Source: Calliopum simillimum
Lineage: Eukaryota; Arthropoda; Insecta; Diptera; Lauxaniidae
NCBI GenBank assembly: GCA_951812925.1
Contig: OX638370.1
Coordinates: 49,231,948-49,295,947 of the forward strand
Direction: 5' to 3'
Length of the DNA: 64,000 nucleotides
Positions 44,258-56,603 of this stretch are shown here, in pieces (position 1 is the stretch's first letter; each line of letters opens with the position of its first letter). The position numbers were made by a program, and so were the translations under genes. Below the pieces are notes generated by a model that worked only from the letters and a program-made list of their open reading frames with translations, did not search any database and had not been told where the DNA came from.

Positions 44258-45650
44258 TGGTACAATCATTTGGGAGAATAAAATGATGTTACCTGGAATG
44301 TTTTGCGGGATTTTTGCAAATGAGTTAATTTATAGATTTCGATGTGCTCTTTCAGAATTTCAACTTTGCTACCTCGAGTCGTGTTCGCTCGCGCCGCCAT
44401 ATTGGAAAAATGGCGTCCAAAATCAGTTTTTTACAAATATCTCTTTAACGGTTACATTAAGAGAAAAATATTGTGGAGCAATTTTGTAGCTTATAAAATT
44501 CTCTATAAAAATGACGTTTTAATTGTTTTCGAACGACTTATAACTCAGGAGATATCCTAATACAAAATTTGAAAAAAATTAGTAAATTGTGCATGCCGCT
44601 TATGAGTAGGCGCAGTGATGTGTTGAGCTTAAAATTACAATAACTCATGAACGGTGAGTCACACGTTCAAAGTAAAAACACCTGTTTATAGGGAATTACT
44701 TTTACTATAAGCTACATTTGATTTTTTTTTCACATGACCTATAGTTTACGAGATATTTTTCAACAAACCTAAAATTTAGAAAAAAAACCGTTTTTTCAAA
44801 ATAGCTCCAAAAAGGTTCGTCCTAGAAAAAAAATTGGCATACATTTTGTAGAACATTTAATTCCCTATAAGGGTTTCTTCGAACTGTTTTTTCGTCAGAC
44901 TTATCCTTCATGAGATATCGCGACTTGAAAATCATTTAAAATTGAACATAGTATGGAGCTTAGTACAATGTTCAATTTTGAATAATTTTCAAGACGCGAT
45001 ATCTCATGAACGGTAAGTCGGAGGAAAAAACAGTTCGGAGAGACTCTTAAAGGGAATTGAACGTTCTATAAAATGCGAGAAATTTTTTTTTGCTAGAACG
45101 AACTTTTTTGGAGCTATTTTGAAAAAAAATGTTTTTTTTCTAAATTTTAGGTTTGTTGAAAAAATATCCCCTAAACTATAGGTCATGTAAAAAAAAAATC
45201 ACACGTAACTTATAGTGGAAGTAATTCCCTAAAAATAAATGTTTTTACTTTGAACATGTATTTCACCGTTCATGAGTTATTGTAATTTTAAGCTCAACAC
45301 ATCGCTGTGCCTACTGATAAGCGGAATGCACAATTTACTAATTTTTTTAAAATTTTGAATTAGGATATCTCCTGAGTTATAAGTCGTACGGAAACAATTT
45401 AAAGGTAATTTTTATGAAAATTTTATAAGCTACAAAATGGCTCCACACTATTTTTCTTTTAATGTAACCGTTAAAGAGATTTTTGTAAAAAACTGATTTT
45501 GGACGCCATTTTTCCAATATGGCGGCGCGAGCGAACACGACTCGAGGTAGCAAAGTTGAAATTCTGAAAGAGCACATCGAAATCTATAAAATAACTCATT
45601 TGCAGAAATCCCGCAAAACTTTCTTGGTAAAACTACCAAATGACTGTACT
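44258..45650. mobile_element. Foldback element 5, almost loop-free palindrome
   Basis: Arms 44258-44945 and 44960-45650 pair along their whole length, with the centre near 44952 ('GAACATAGTATGGAGCTTAG'). Arms contain 'GTCGTGTTCGCTCGCGCCGC' and the shared core 'CAAAATCAGTTTTTTACAAA'. The mirrored frames near 44342 (+) and 45577 (-) give the same peptide because of the palindrome. Confidence 0.92.
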
Positions 45651-46844
45651 AAAATACATTTTAATGTTTGAAACTCAATTGAAATATGTAATCTATATTG
45701 AAACTTTTTTGACAATATTTAAACAGCAATTTTAAAACTAATTCAGGAAATGTTTGCAAATAAGAACTGATTTTTTCTTACAAAAAAAATTAAATGTAGG
45801 AAGTTCGTAGAGATTACATAAGTCTTACAATTGTTAGGGTATTGAAAAGATTGTCAAACGACAAGATATGATTCGAGGTTTAATTAAAAAACTGTTAAAA
45901 AGAGTGTTATGAGCGGCAAGCAAGAATGCGGGCATTACAAAACAAATCTATGTACTTTCTATCGGCAAATGAAATCGTGTGATTAGTTCTGTTTAATGAA
46001 CATTTCGCATATTTTTTAAAATTACGCTTTGCAATTTGTCGATCAACTCAATCCATGGCAGTTTTATTGCTTATTTTGAATAATCAGAAATTTAAATTAC
46101 ATAAAGGAATAAGCAATTCTATTTCTAAACTGAACCGTTTTGAATGTTTGAATATGAAACCTCTACGTAATAGAGAGAACTATCGAACCCTTAAACTCAA
46201 TATTTGCAATAAGGTATACTTTTTTGATAACTATGATTAACTTTAAATGAAATTGTTTCACAAAATCAGTTAGCAATTAATATAAAAAAAAAAAACGGAA
46301 CTATTTAGTTTCATATTTAAAATTTTTATTTTATTATACAGCTTATGCACCAAGACAAAGGAATCTTAAACCCATTTTTGCACACAACTAACTTCTTATG
46401 TCGGATTCGGCGGGATATTTATCAAGACCATCCGCCACTTTTTTTTTAATCTAACATCAGATTCGTAATCAGCAACCCCGAAAATACCCGAGTAAATTAT
46501 TTCTTCTCGAAAATATAACAATTTCGACCTTTTGGCCAGCTTTAAGCGATTCTGAACCAGATTCGCCCGCAGGGCTGTTTGTTCCTTTCTAAAATTTTAG
46601 ATTTCAATGGAATTTTAAGGAACAATTAAATTATTTCGATTGGGCTAACAACATTAGCTTTGTACTTAATATTTAAATCAAATAGTACTAAATCTCGAAT
46701 AAAAAAAAAAACCTCAATTCTTAATACGTGTACTTTATTGCCTAAGGTGTTTTTATATGCAATAAAATAATTGATTTGATCATGTGTTGCTATTATAGGG
46801 CCTTATTTCATGCAAAAAAATTATTGAATTGCCTTTTTTTTTAG
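45651..46844. other. Intron end upstream of the kinase exon
   Basis: No transposon end was recognised apart from the short inverted relative of the 43215 repeat at 46425-46475. A polypyrimidine run (46833-46842) precedes the acceptor AG at 46843-46844. Confidence 0.55.
46833..46844 (+). other. Splice acceptor of the par-1 exon
   Basis: A run of nine Ts followed by TAG, directly before the phase-0 codon GGT. Confidence 0.85.
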
Positions 46845-47075
<231 letters not shown>

Positions 47076-47302
47076 TAATTTTTATAATTCGACGCAAACT
47101 TCGAATGAGTTCGCACACTAAAATAGTATCACCACTTGGAACTATTATTGTATTATTCTAATAACAAAAGAAAAAGGTGAACGCTACAATCTATACAAAA
47201 GAGAGTCATAAAGACAATAGCAGTCTCAGTTTGACAACTGATAACAATGCTTGCTCCCGGCATTTTGGCAATAACAGTGAGAGAAATCTCTTATAACTTA
47301 TA

Positions 47303-47409
47303 GGGGGTTATCGTGAATCAAGATTCCCGGGGAATTTTCGCAGACTGCCGTGCATTCTCTATTGCAGTTTAAGAAAATTCCCCGGGAATCTTGATTCACG
47401 ATAACCCCC
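47303..47409. mobile_element. 107-bp palindromic MITE
   Basis: 36-bp arms that match without visible mismatch: GGGGGTTATCGTGAATCAAG continuing to 'ATTCCCCGGGAATTTT', and its complement at 47374-47409. The loop is about 35 bp. ATA flanks both sides, a possible 3-bp duplication. It lies only 243 bp after the par-1 donor. Confidence 0.88.
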
Positions 47410-48791
47410 ATAAACTAAATAACACTTTTACGCTTTCCAGCTAATTTTTTCGAAATTTGGAGTTGGGTGCTCAGATTTTTATAAAAAGTCACAGAGCTGT
47501 TCAGTATGGAGACCTCTCAGCATTAGTTTTGCGGAATTATTTTTTTTTGCAAGTTGTGGACATACAACTTCAGAGTTTCAAAGTATGTAGTGTTTTTGCG
47601 AAAAATCAATGCAATTTTTTTTTCTAAGTTCCGCCATCAATGCAATTTTTTTTTCTAAGTTCCGCCATTTTGTTAAAAATAATTTTTTTTCATTTTTGTT
47701 TTCGGATTCTTGTAGCATTTTAAATGTTATTTTATTTTCCATTTTTAAGTTTGGAAAATTTTTGAAAATTTACAAAATGGCTGAAAAATCTTAGAAATTG
47801 ATTTGCTCCAAATAATAATTTTTTTTTTAAATTTTTTTTACAGTATGGTGGATGAAAAACAAACATTTTGAAGAAGACATATGTTGCGCTAAATGGTTGT
47901 GAGAGCCACAGGGATTGTTATTCTAAAAAGTCACGTGACAATTTTTTTAACTTTATTTTGTGCTTTGATTAACACCCACTAGGTGGCAAAAAAAAAAAAA
48001 TGTCAAAATAGAAGAATATAACTTCCATTGCTTAGAAAAAACAAGGTTTACAAAAAAAAAAAAAATATTTCTCATATAAATCATGAGACTATTGACGAAA
48101 CATGACATGGCTGTCTATGTTTTGAAAAATTTTAAGAAAAAAAAAAAAATTTGGGAAATATAATTTTTAAGATATTTCAAAACATGGCCATCATTTTGTT
48201 TTTTTTTTGTAAACCTTGTTTTTTCTAAGCAATGAAAAGTGAAATTAAGTTGGATTATCTCAAAAAAAAAAAAAAAACGCTTTCAGTATGGCGTTTTAAA
48301 GCTTTTGCTTATATGGCAGGTGCCACGCTCCTTGTCCGATTTCACTCAATTTTTGTTGAGAGCTTTCATTTATAATTCTTAGTGTCTGAGTCAAATAAGG
48401 TTCGATTATCTCAAAAAAAGCTTTCAGTATAGCGTTTTGAAGCTTTTGCTTATATGGGAGGTGCCACACTCTCTTGTCCGAACTTGCCCAGTTTTTTCTC
48501 AGAGCTTGCGCTTAAAATTCGTAGTATTTATGTGTAGTTTGGTTGCATTGTCGTGAAAAATACTCCTAAAGTTGCATTTTGAATATATTTTTGTATGGGC
48601 GGTAAGCTTGTCCGTCAACCGATTTTGCTCATTTTCAATCCCACAAGCTAACTTTGACGACGGAGACAGTGTACTAAATGTCATCAAATTATCTTGCTCA
48701 GTTATCCCAAAAAATGTGTTTCCACACACAGCCAGCCAGACAGACGGACATGGCTATATCGACTCAGGAGGTGACGCTGATCAAGAATATA

Positions 48792-49656
48792 CAGGGTCCG
48801 CCATCTAACGTTTTTTTTTCAGCTAGTGCTTATTTCGTGAATGGTAACACTTAGCTCATGTCTGATTTGACAGATAATTAGTTTTATCCTTCCGCTGAAC
48901 GAATATGGTTGTGTATACGCTTCAACAACGCTTCGCTAAGTGGGCCTGCGATCGACTTACAGAAGATACCGATTTTGCCAAAAAAATCATCTTTTCAGAT
49001 GAAGCTCATTTTGATCTTGGCGGGTATGTAAACAAGCAAAATTGTCGCATTTGGGGCACAGAAAACCCGCACGCATACATTGAAAAGCCGCTGCACCCAA
49101 AACGAGTCACTGTTTGGTGCGGATTTTGGTCCAGAGGCATAATTGGGCAATTTTTCTTCGAAAATGAGCAAGGAGTGGCCGTTACAGTCAATGGCGATCG
49201 TTATCAGACCATGTTGAACGAATTTTTGTTCACAAAAATTTAATAGGAGGATATTGGCAACATTTGGTTTCAACAGGACGGCGCTACGTGCCACACAGTC
49301 GAAGCTACACTCAATGTTTTGCGCCCTGTTTTTGAAGATCGCATTATCAGCCGCAGAGCTGATATCCCTCAAAGATAAGTGTTACGCCGACAAGCCAGGA
49401 ACAATTGACGCTTTAAAGGACAATATTCGTGAAGCCATTGGTGAAATACAGCTGCACACAATCGATAATGTGCTTAAAAATTGGACCGATCGTGTAGGCT
49501 ACTGCATGGCCAGCCGAGGCAGCCATTTGAATGCAATTATTTTCCATTATTAACCGGAAGGATTGTACTTTCAAATAAAAAAAGAAATTTGAGAAAATAT
49601 CCAGTAGTTTTTTTTTATAGAATTTTCAAAAAAAAAAAGTTATTTGGCGGACCCTG
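48792..49656 (+). mobile_element. rosa-type mariner deletion derivative, 865 bp, perfect TA duplication
   Basis: The left end is CAGGGTCCGCCATCTAACG; the right end on the reverse strand is CAGGGTCCGCCAAATAAC. TA lies on both sides (48790-48791, 49657-49658), inside the Helentron-type copy. About a third of the expected 1.3 kb is missing, so it is non-autonomous. Confidence 0.93.
48905..49552 (+). pseudogene. rosa-type mariner transposase, truncated and frameshifted
   Basis: The ATG at 48905 begins inside the protein; the N-terminal DNA-binding part is absent. The first catalytic Asp is in 'IIFSDEAHFDLGGYVNKQN', followed by 'RVTVWCGFWSRGIIGQFFF' and 'VTVNGDRYQTMLNEFL'. A stop at 49242 and a frame change follow, then 'GNIWFQQDGATCHT' with the second Asp, read in another frame, and 'FEDRIISRRADIP'. 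The block with the third Asp ('DLTPLDY' in relatives) is deleted. The C-terminus (49380-49552) has 'LKNWTDRVGYCMASRGSHLN'. Compared with 2366-2895, a different catalytic residue is missing. Confidence 0.88.
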
Positions 49657-50195
49657 TATATACTTTTCTGTATCTGCCACGCCTCCTCTGCGTTACAAAC
49701 GGAAAGTTAAAGTGAATATACCCTGGGTGTAGGGCATAAAAATTGTCACGTGACTTTTTAGAAAAAAAATTCCCGTGGCTCTCACAACCATTTATTGCAA
49801 AACAAGTCTTCTAAAAAACGTTGGTTTTTCATCCACCTTACTTATTAAAAAAAAAAATATTATTTGGAGAAAATAAAAAATGGCCGCTATATTGTAAATT
49901 TTCAAAATTTTCCAAATTTATAAATGGACATTAAAATATTTAAGATGCTACAAGAATCCGAAAACAAAAATTAAAAAAATTTATTTTTAATAAAATGACG
50001 GAAATTACAAGAAAAAAAATGCACCGATTTTTTGCAAAATTACTACTTTGACACTCTGAAATTCCACTCCCACAACTTGCAAAAAAAATAAAAAAATTTT
50101 ACGCAAAACTAATAATGAGAAGTCTCCATACTGAGCACTTAGAACAGCTCTGTGAATCTATAAATACGCAAGACAAAAATTTTGACTTACCTCTT

Positions 50196-50934
50196 TTACT
50201 ACGTTAGGAGCACGACTTTGAATTATAAACCATTAGAAAGGTATTTGTGTGTAAATGTGCATAAAGTTAAAATTATTTCAATATTTTGCCACTAAGCCAG
50301 GTAAAATTAAATGCAAATTTTTCAATGTTAACAACGTCAAAATACGAGGTCGCACAGAACTGAAAAGAGGATAAAGCACAAAGAGAAAGACCACGGCGTG
50401 CCCCAACCCGTTTTAAATCAAACGTCGTAGCACATCAAATTTGTTTCCAGATTCTGTTTACTTATCATTCAAGTAATGTATTTTGCTCCTGATTCCTCGA
50501 CTAAATTTTGAGATAACCCCTTTTCTAGTTGGGCCATCCATCCTCCCATATATATAAAAAAAATGTTTTAACTACAATAAACAAAAATCAAAATGGGGGG
50601 GTTCAGTTACAGTCACATGACGCTAGGTGGGGTCTGGTCCAGCGTCACTTTTTGTCACAAGGGGTGGGGGGAGCAAGCTAGATATATTTCAAGAAACTCA
50701 ATTTTGATAAAATTTATTTTTACATCATTTTAAACAAAAATTTACAATGCTTCCAACAATGAAACAATAAATAAGATCTGATTAAAATTGGCTAAGTTAT
50801 AGCAGCGCAAAAATAATTTTTTAATTAGTTTTTACAACTTTTCATATAAAAATGTTTTTCTTCAAAACAGTGTAAAAATAAATTCGATCGAAATTGGGTT
50901 TCTCGAATTATATTCTTCAAATTGGAGGTATATA
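50196..50934. other. Spacer with a G-rich patch
   Basis: No gene. 50598-50680 contains 'CACATGACGCTAGGTGGGG' and 'AGCGTCACTTTTTGTCAC', faintly like the interior of the 4645-5043 MITE, but no terminal repeats were found. Confidence 0.45.
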
Positions 50935-51755
50935 GTAAGTTCGGGTATTATGTTTTATTGATGTATTGTGAAGTATATTATGATTTTGGAGTTCTTTAGC
51001 GTGAGCCAATCTTAAGCTGTTTCAACAAAGTTGAAAAAATGCAAAAAAAGTTAAAAAATAAAATTTTCGGGTAATGTGATATACTATATCCCATATCCCA
51101 ACAAATTGCATTTTCAGCAAAAAAAATCATCGTGTTATAAAGATACTTTAGTTGTGGAACTTTTACTTCAGGTAATAAGTGATAAACATTACTAAAATCG
51201 CTTTTACAAAGCTTTAGTTCATTTTTCTTAAAAACTGTTACCTTTATATAAAAATTTTAGACCAACAAATTGTTAATAAGGAAAAACGTTTTAGATTTGA
51301 GCCAAAAGACCATCGTACCAAACATTTTGCATTGCAAGTGGAACATCAAATATTTTCGGTGCCAGAAGTGCACTATATCACATTACCCGAATTTCAGTTT
51401 TAAAACAATCAGGTTATTTTTGAAAAACACACTCCAGCAAATGAAAAATTCAATTGATTTATGGTAAGGTATATTCACCCACTAGCAGATTTTAATATTT
51501 CGGCTATGATATCAATTTTAGTTAAGGCTAGATCCCAGCATAAAGCACACGCAAATAAAGTTTTTATTCACTGCTAAATCGATTTTACCACACTGAAGGC
51601 AAAATAAGCAAAGATGGGCGCTCATAAACTTGCAGCCCGTTTATTTTTCTGTTACTGTGGTGTTGACGAAAAAATCATTATCGAGAGTTGTTTATTTAAG
51701 GAGATATGCTGGTATATCACATTACCCGCCTATATCACATTACCCGAAGTTACTC
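50935..51755. mobile_element. TA-flanked element W with reiterated 'CGGGTAATGTGATATA' motif
   Basis: The left end after TA reads GTAAGTTCGGGTATTATG; the right end on the reverse strand reads GAGTAACTTCGGGTAATGTG. The motif CGGGTAATGTGATATA is present at 51063 in + orientation and inverted near 51371, 51713 and 51731. It is 821 bp and non-coding. Boundaries are less certain than for X and Y because no empty site is available. Confidence 0.65.
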
Positions 51756-52083
51756 TAACCTTAAAAATCGAAATTTTCGATTGCTCAGGTACGGCCCCTA
51801 GGAAAAAAAAAAATCGATTTTTGGTCGCAGCGACCTCAAATTTGTATAGAAAATATGGTTTGGAATTCAATTATTTGTAATGTAGTGCAAAGGTGTCAGC
51901 GTTTTCAAATCACTGAGCCAAGCGCAGTCAGCGCAAAATTTTCACTTTTACAACAATTTCAAATTCGAAGGACAACAATAACAAAAACTATTTTTTGCTG
52001 TTTTTCTGTGGCTGGTTTACAACAACAATAATGTTCAAATAATTTTTAAAAATTTCTGAGGACTGGAACGCACACTAAAATTA

Positions 52084-52300
52084 GGGGTATTCACGCGTTG
52101 ATGCGGAATGCCCTTGCGTCGTTGCGAAAGTGCGATTTGCAAAAGTTTGATATTAGTAAAGCAACAGAAATATTGCCGAAAATTTCGCACTTCTTCTGCA
52201 ATTTCTCAAGATGGAAATATTTACATTGAACATTCAGGCGTTAGTCCGAAAAAAACTTGCATTTTCGCAACTGCTCATCAACGCGTTATTACCCATATTG
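52084..52300. mobile_element. Small inverted-repeat element (about 215 bp)
   Basis: 'GGGGTATTCACGCGTTGATG' at the left and, inverted, 'GGGTAATAACGCGTTGATG' at the right, with further pairing of 'GTTGCGAAAGTGC' and 'GCATTTTCGCAAC'. Flank duplication not identified. Confidence 0.7.
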
Positions 52301-52399
52301 TTCGTTGTGTTTGTTTTTGATGCGACGCACACTGGGGCAAGGAACTCTCATATGTGGCATCAAATAAACGGAGCTGCGCACTGCAACCAAATTACATAT

Positions 52400-52700
52400 A
52401 TATACTAAAGATGGATCACTTAAGCTTTCAACAAAATTTGGTCGAATTTGAACAAGAGGGCGTGGCACTTCCCATACAAGCAAATTCTTAAAAACTTCAT
52501 ACTGAGAGTACTTTCTTGATAATCAAACCAAATTTCGTGCACTTGCTACCAATAGTATACGTAAACTCTGGTAGTAAAATTTGCGAATTCGGACAAGAAG
52601 GCGTGGTACCTCCCATACAAGCAAAATCTATATTGAGAGTGCTTTCTGAGATAATCGAAGCAAATTTGGTACAATTGCTCTGGTAGGAAAATTAGCGACA
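52400..52700 (+). mobile_element. Diverged Helentron-type internal repeats, left part
   Basis: Two units with 'GAGGGCGTGGCACTTCCC' and 'GAAGGCGTGGTACCTCCC' spaced about 140 bp. Similarity stops near 52700. The right part with the 3' end is at 57540-57906, so a single old copy was probably split by the foldback complex between them. Confidence 0.7.
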
Positions 52701-53884
52701 TGCTTTCAGACATTTTGACCAATATTGGGACTTGAAATGAGATAATTTCTTACTAAAGTGTTCGTGATGACCACCTGTCCGCTTTTCAAGCTGTTTTAAC
52801 AAAAAACCGAATTGCTGTTCAAAATGATCCTGTACTGAACTATATATAATTTTTATAAGCTCTTGTTTCGTGACAAATAATAATTTAGAGGCCATTTCTA
52901 TAACAAAATAATGTGAGCAATGCAAGATAAAATATTTTATTTTAGGTTGCGTTCCAAAAATCGATGTAAATTTTAAAGTAGCAAAAAGTAACAAAATTTT
53001 CTTGTCGTTTCTAAAAGTCAATACACAACAGAATCTTTTTGCATCATAACTTATGCTTGGAAAGGCTTGGAACCTAATTAAATTATCCATTATTTATTTA
53101 ATTTCGTAAAATTTTTCTTCTCCATTCTATTTTACTTACCTAAATGTGTTTTCATTTTTAAAGAAAAAAATATGTTTATATACGATTACATACTAGAAGG
53201 TGAAGGCTCCATAGTCAAATAACACTAAAAGTTAGTAAACTTTAGCAAAAAACATCTTTGATAAATATGGTAATAACTTATACAAATTATTTCAGTCTAC
53301 AAAGTTAACGTTTAGCGTGCTGTAGTGATGAAATGGGTTTGTTACAAGTCATTTGAAAAATAACAAATAGTACGTTGCACTATGGTTTTTTTTTTAACAA
53401 AAAAGTGTACACAAAAATAATTCACTACAAGGACACATTTTCTTTGAAAATTTAAACGCGAAATTAAAGGTTATACATTCACCTATTTGAAAAGATGCCC
53501 GCTTTTCCCAGCATCTGATCCACGAAATAGTGACACGGGTCGAAATCTCTTGAATTTTGAAAAAATCGATTTTTCTGTTTAAAAATGTTAGTCACATTAA
53601 ACTCAGGAGTGATATATGAATAAATTTATGTGCATTCAATCAAATCAATTAAGATGAAATCAACTCAAAGTGAAAATGGGCGGTGCCACGCCCCAAAAAC
53701 AAATTCGTCATATTCGTCATAACTCCGAAACTATTAGACGCAGATAGATAAGATTCGGTATGTTTATAACGGGCAAAGAGAGAAATAATATCCACTGAAA
53801 AAGTGGGCGGTGCCACGCCCTAAAAATATAAAACTTATCATATCTCCGAAACTATTTAAGCTACAGGGATACATTTTGGTATAC

Positions 53885-56603
53885 GGAGCATTCCACGGTT
53901 GGTACGGGACAAATCGTACGCATTTTTTGAGTTTAAACCTTAAATTAAAGACAAACCAGAATGTTATCAAAAAAAGCATCTAGTACATTTATTTTGTGTG
54001 ACGTAGATCTATTAAAACCAATTATTTGTTCATAATAATATTTATAGATAGGGAGTAATTAATAAGAAAAGAAGTTCGTTTGTACGGGACAGCCCAAATC
54101 TACCATACTTTCCATTTTTTGACTTTGTAGCAAGTTTTTAGCTAAATTAATATGCTTTAAAAATTAGCAAAAATATTTTTGAATAGACTAAGGGTCATGG
54201 TATAGTAAAACAATAAAATTTTGAAAAAATATTTATTTAAATGAGAGTTATTAAATAAAAATTAAATTGTTTGTACGGGAAATTTTCGTTTGTACGGGAC
54301 TCGTTCGAAATACATGTATAGTTAATTAGTTTTAAATCATTTTTTAAATGAAAACATAACACTATGATTATTATTATTATTAGCGTGTTTCTTGCATGTT
54401 ACTTGATGGCCATTAACTGAAATTTAATGAACTTTTGATATTCCTGGGATAGGCTCATGTCTGAAAATTTTTAATTTTTTAAGCTACTTATTTCTGATTC
54501 AGAAATGAAAAAAATTTTCGTAGAGGGTACTAAAGTGGCTGCTAGTGTCGCGAAATTTTTTGCGTTTTCGATTACGGCACCTTTTCTTCGACTTCAACCT
54601 TTTTGACTTACAAGTCGTTTCACATTACCCCAGACTCCGTGAATCACGCCTTTGGGATGTGTCCACAAGTTACATAGATGCTGTTTAAGCATTACGTAAA
54701 CAGATTTTCAATGATATAAGCAAAAATTAACAAATCGTGAACACGAACCCCTCTCTAATGATTAGACGTAAGCAGTTTTCCAAATACGAACAAGAATTCA
54801 GGAACTGAATTATTTTTATAATTATATAAAATTTAAATCAATTTTAAGGGCTTAAGCTAGACCTTAATTTAAAAATTTATTTGTCTTACGTAAGAATTTA
54901 ATCGACCTCTCCTCCTGTATAACAACAATCAACAAATCTTGAACCACACCCCAGCCAAACATGCTTACGTTATACTTAAACGGCCCTATATGAACACCAT
55001 TTAATTTTTATATAACAGTTTTGCTCATATCTCATATAACACAGGTTTACAAAATAAAAAAATGTCATGGCGTTTTGACCAGACTATGTGTTTCCTAGGG
55101 ACTTTGGCATCCTGAATCTGAATCCGGGGTCCGTTTTTTTCCAAAACGTCTGAGAAAAAAGATTTCAAGGTCATATGGAGGTCAAAATGGGGTTCATGTA
55201 TCATTTAGTGATAAATTCGCTAAAATTCTGAAACTAATTTTTTGTCATTGAATTCTTAGTCCTTAAAAAGAATATGTGATCAAGAAGGGTCTTTCAGACC
55301 TAGCTTCGAAAATATACCATCGGAAGTTCCGGATATATCTTCTACGAAAACCGCTATAAGTTGGGAACCCCTGGATGGATTTGAAAAATATTGGTATCGT
55401 ATGAAAGGTATTTTGACAACCTATAAAAATGTATGCTATGCGCATATTTTCAATTGGATTCATAGTTTTGGAGATAAGACTTTTTTTAAATTTATCAATT
55501 ACAACAACAAATACATGAACAACACTAACAACAACAAAATACCTTTCATATGACACCAATATTTTCCAAATCCATCCAGTGGTTCCCAACTTAAAGCGGT
55601 TTTCATAGAAGATATATCCGGATCTTCCGATGGGTATATCTTCGAAGCTAGGTCCAAAAGACCCTTCTTGATCACATATTCTTTTTAAGGACTAAGAATT
55701 CAATGATTTAAAATAAGTTTCAGAATTTTAGCGAATTTATCGCTAAACGACACATGACCATTTTGACCTCCATATGACCTTGAAATCTTTTTTCTCAGAC
55801 GTTCTGGAGAAAAACGGACCCCGGATTCGGATTAAGGACGTCAAAGTCACTAGGAAACACATAGTCTGGTCAAAACGCCATGACATTTTTTTATTTTGTA
55901 AACCTGTGTAATTAATAGTCACGATTTGTTAAGTGCATATACATAATAAAGCCCTCTGAAAAGCAGTAACCAACGGTGACCGTACCCATATATATAATTT
56001 TTAAAGAGTTTTCTCAACAATATTAGAGAAAATTTAGTAGAAATCTTAATAAAATAAATATTGTGTTTGTACGGGACAAGTAATAAGATAATAATTATTA
56101 TACTTTAGGCATAATAAAATCCGAAAATTACTGCACTTTTAAGAGTACCCAAATAACTGGCTTTAAATAAAATGTTAATAAAATTAAACCATTATGTGTG
56201 TAGACAGAAAATTAATTACATCGATTTGTGCGTTTGTACGCTACACCCATAACTGTTTTGTTTGTCGCGGTATAATACAGATGTTTGCAAGATAGCTTTT
56301 TTGCAAATACTATTTATGAATACACTAGTCTATGACCTTAAACGACAGATATAATTTGTAACGAAACTCGTCATGGTTTAATAGAAAAACAATGATGAAT
56401 ATGATCAAAAATATACTTAGTAAAAAAAAAAACTTTGGCACTTTCTTTAACTGTAAAAAACTGAGCCTAAATCCAAGATTTTAGTAAGAAATCAATTTGG
56501 ATAGTAAAGTTTAATCCTACTAGAATATATTCGATCCATTAACACATATGAAAAATACATCTGAAACATCTACTAAAAAATACCATTTTCACTGGAATGC
56601 TCC
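53885..56603. mobile_element. Element V: inverted-repeat element with 'TTTGTACGGGAC' motif
   Basis: Ends CGGAGCATTCCACGG and, inverted, TGGAGCATTCCAGTG. TA-rich flanks. 'TTTGTACGGGAC' or close forms recur near 53898, 54079, 54271, 54291, 56066 and 56233, here all on the + strand. No transposase frame. Contains foldback 8. Exact ends and target duplication are uncertain. Confidence 0.55.
55040..55909. mobile_element. Foldback element 8, nested in element V
   Basis: CACAGGTTTACAAAATAAAA at the left and its complement at 55888-55908. Arms of about 420 bp with 'TGTCATGGCGTTTTGACCAG' and 'GGTCAAAATGG', centre near 55475. The 108-residue reverse-strand frame is a by-product. Confidence 0.88.

Larger units (their letters stand above)
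48243..49738 (-). mobile_element. Helentron-type non-autonomous element, copy 6, itself interrupted
   Basis: Reverse-strand copy. 142-bp-type units at 48243-48510 ('GGAGGTGCCACACTC'), the mini-me core at 48745-48790, then after the mariner 'TATCTGCCACGCCTCCTCTG' and the 5' end 'ATACCCTGGGTGTAGGGCAT' (49718-49737). The 3' hairpin and CTAG end are missing, so its 3' end is truncated. Confidence 0.85.
47440..50195. mobile_element. Foldback element 6 with nested Helentron-type and mariner copies
   Basis: Left arm 47440-48130 and right arm 48160-48242 plus 49739-50195. Anchors: 'AGTATGGAGACCTCTCAGCA', 'GGTGGATGAAAAAC' and 'GGTTGTGAGAGCCAC' with 'AAAAAGTCACGTGACAATTT' at the left are repeated inverted at 50105, 49832, 49782 and 49745. 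The centre is near 48145. The right arm was opened by the Helentron-type copy at 48243-49738. Confidence 0.85.

Noticed and set aside
44283..45639. Frames starting 'MCSFRISTLLPRVVFARAAI' on both strands
   Set aside because: Palindrome by-product of foldback 5; no start context and no domain.
55263..55589. 108-residue reverse-strand frame
   Set aside because: Crosses the centre of foldback 8 and mirrors its arms.
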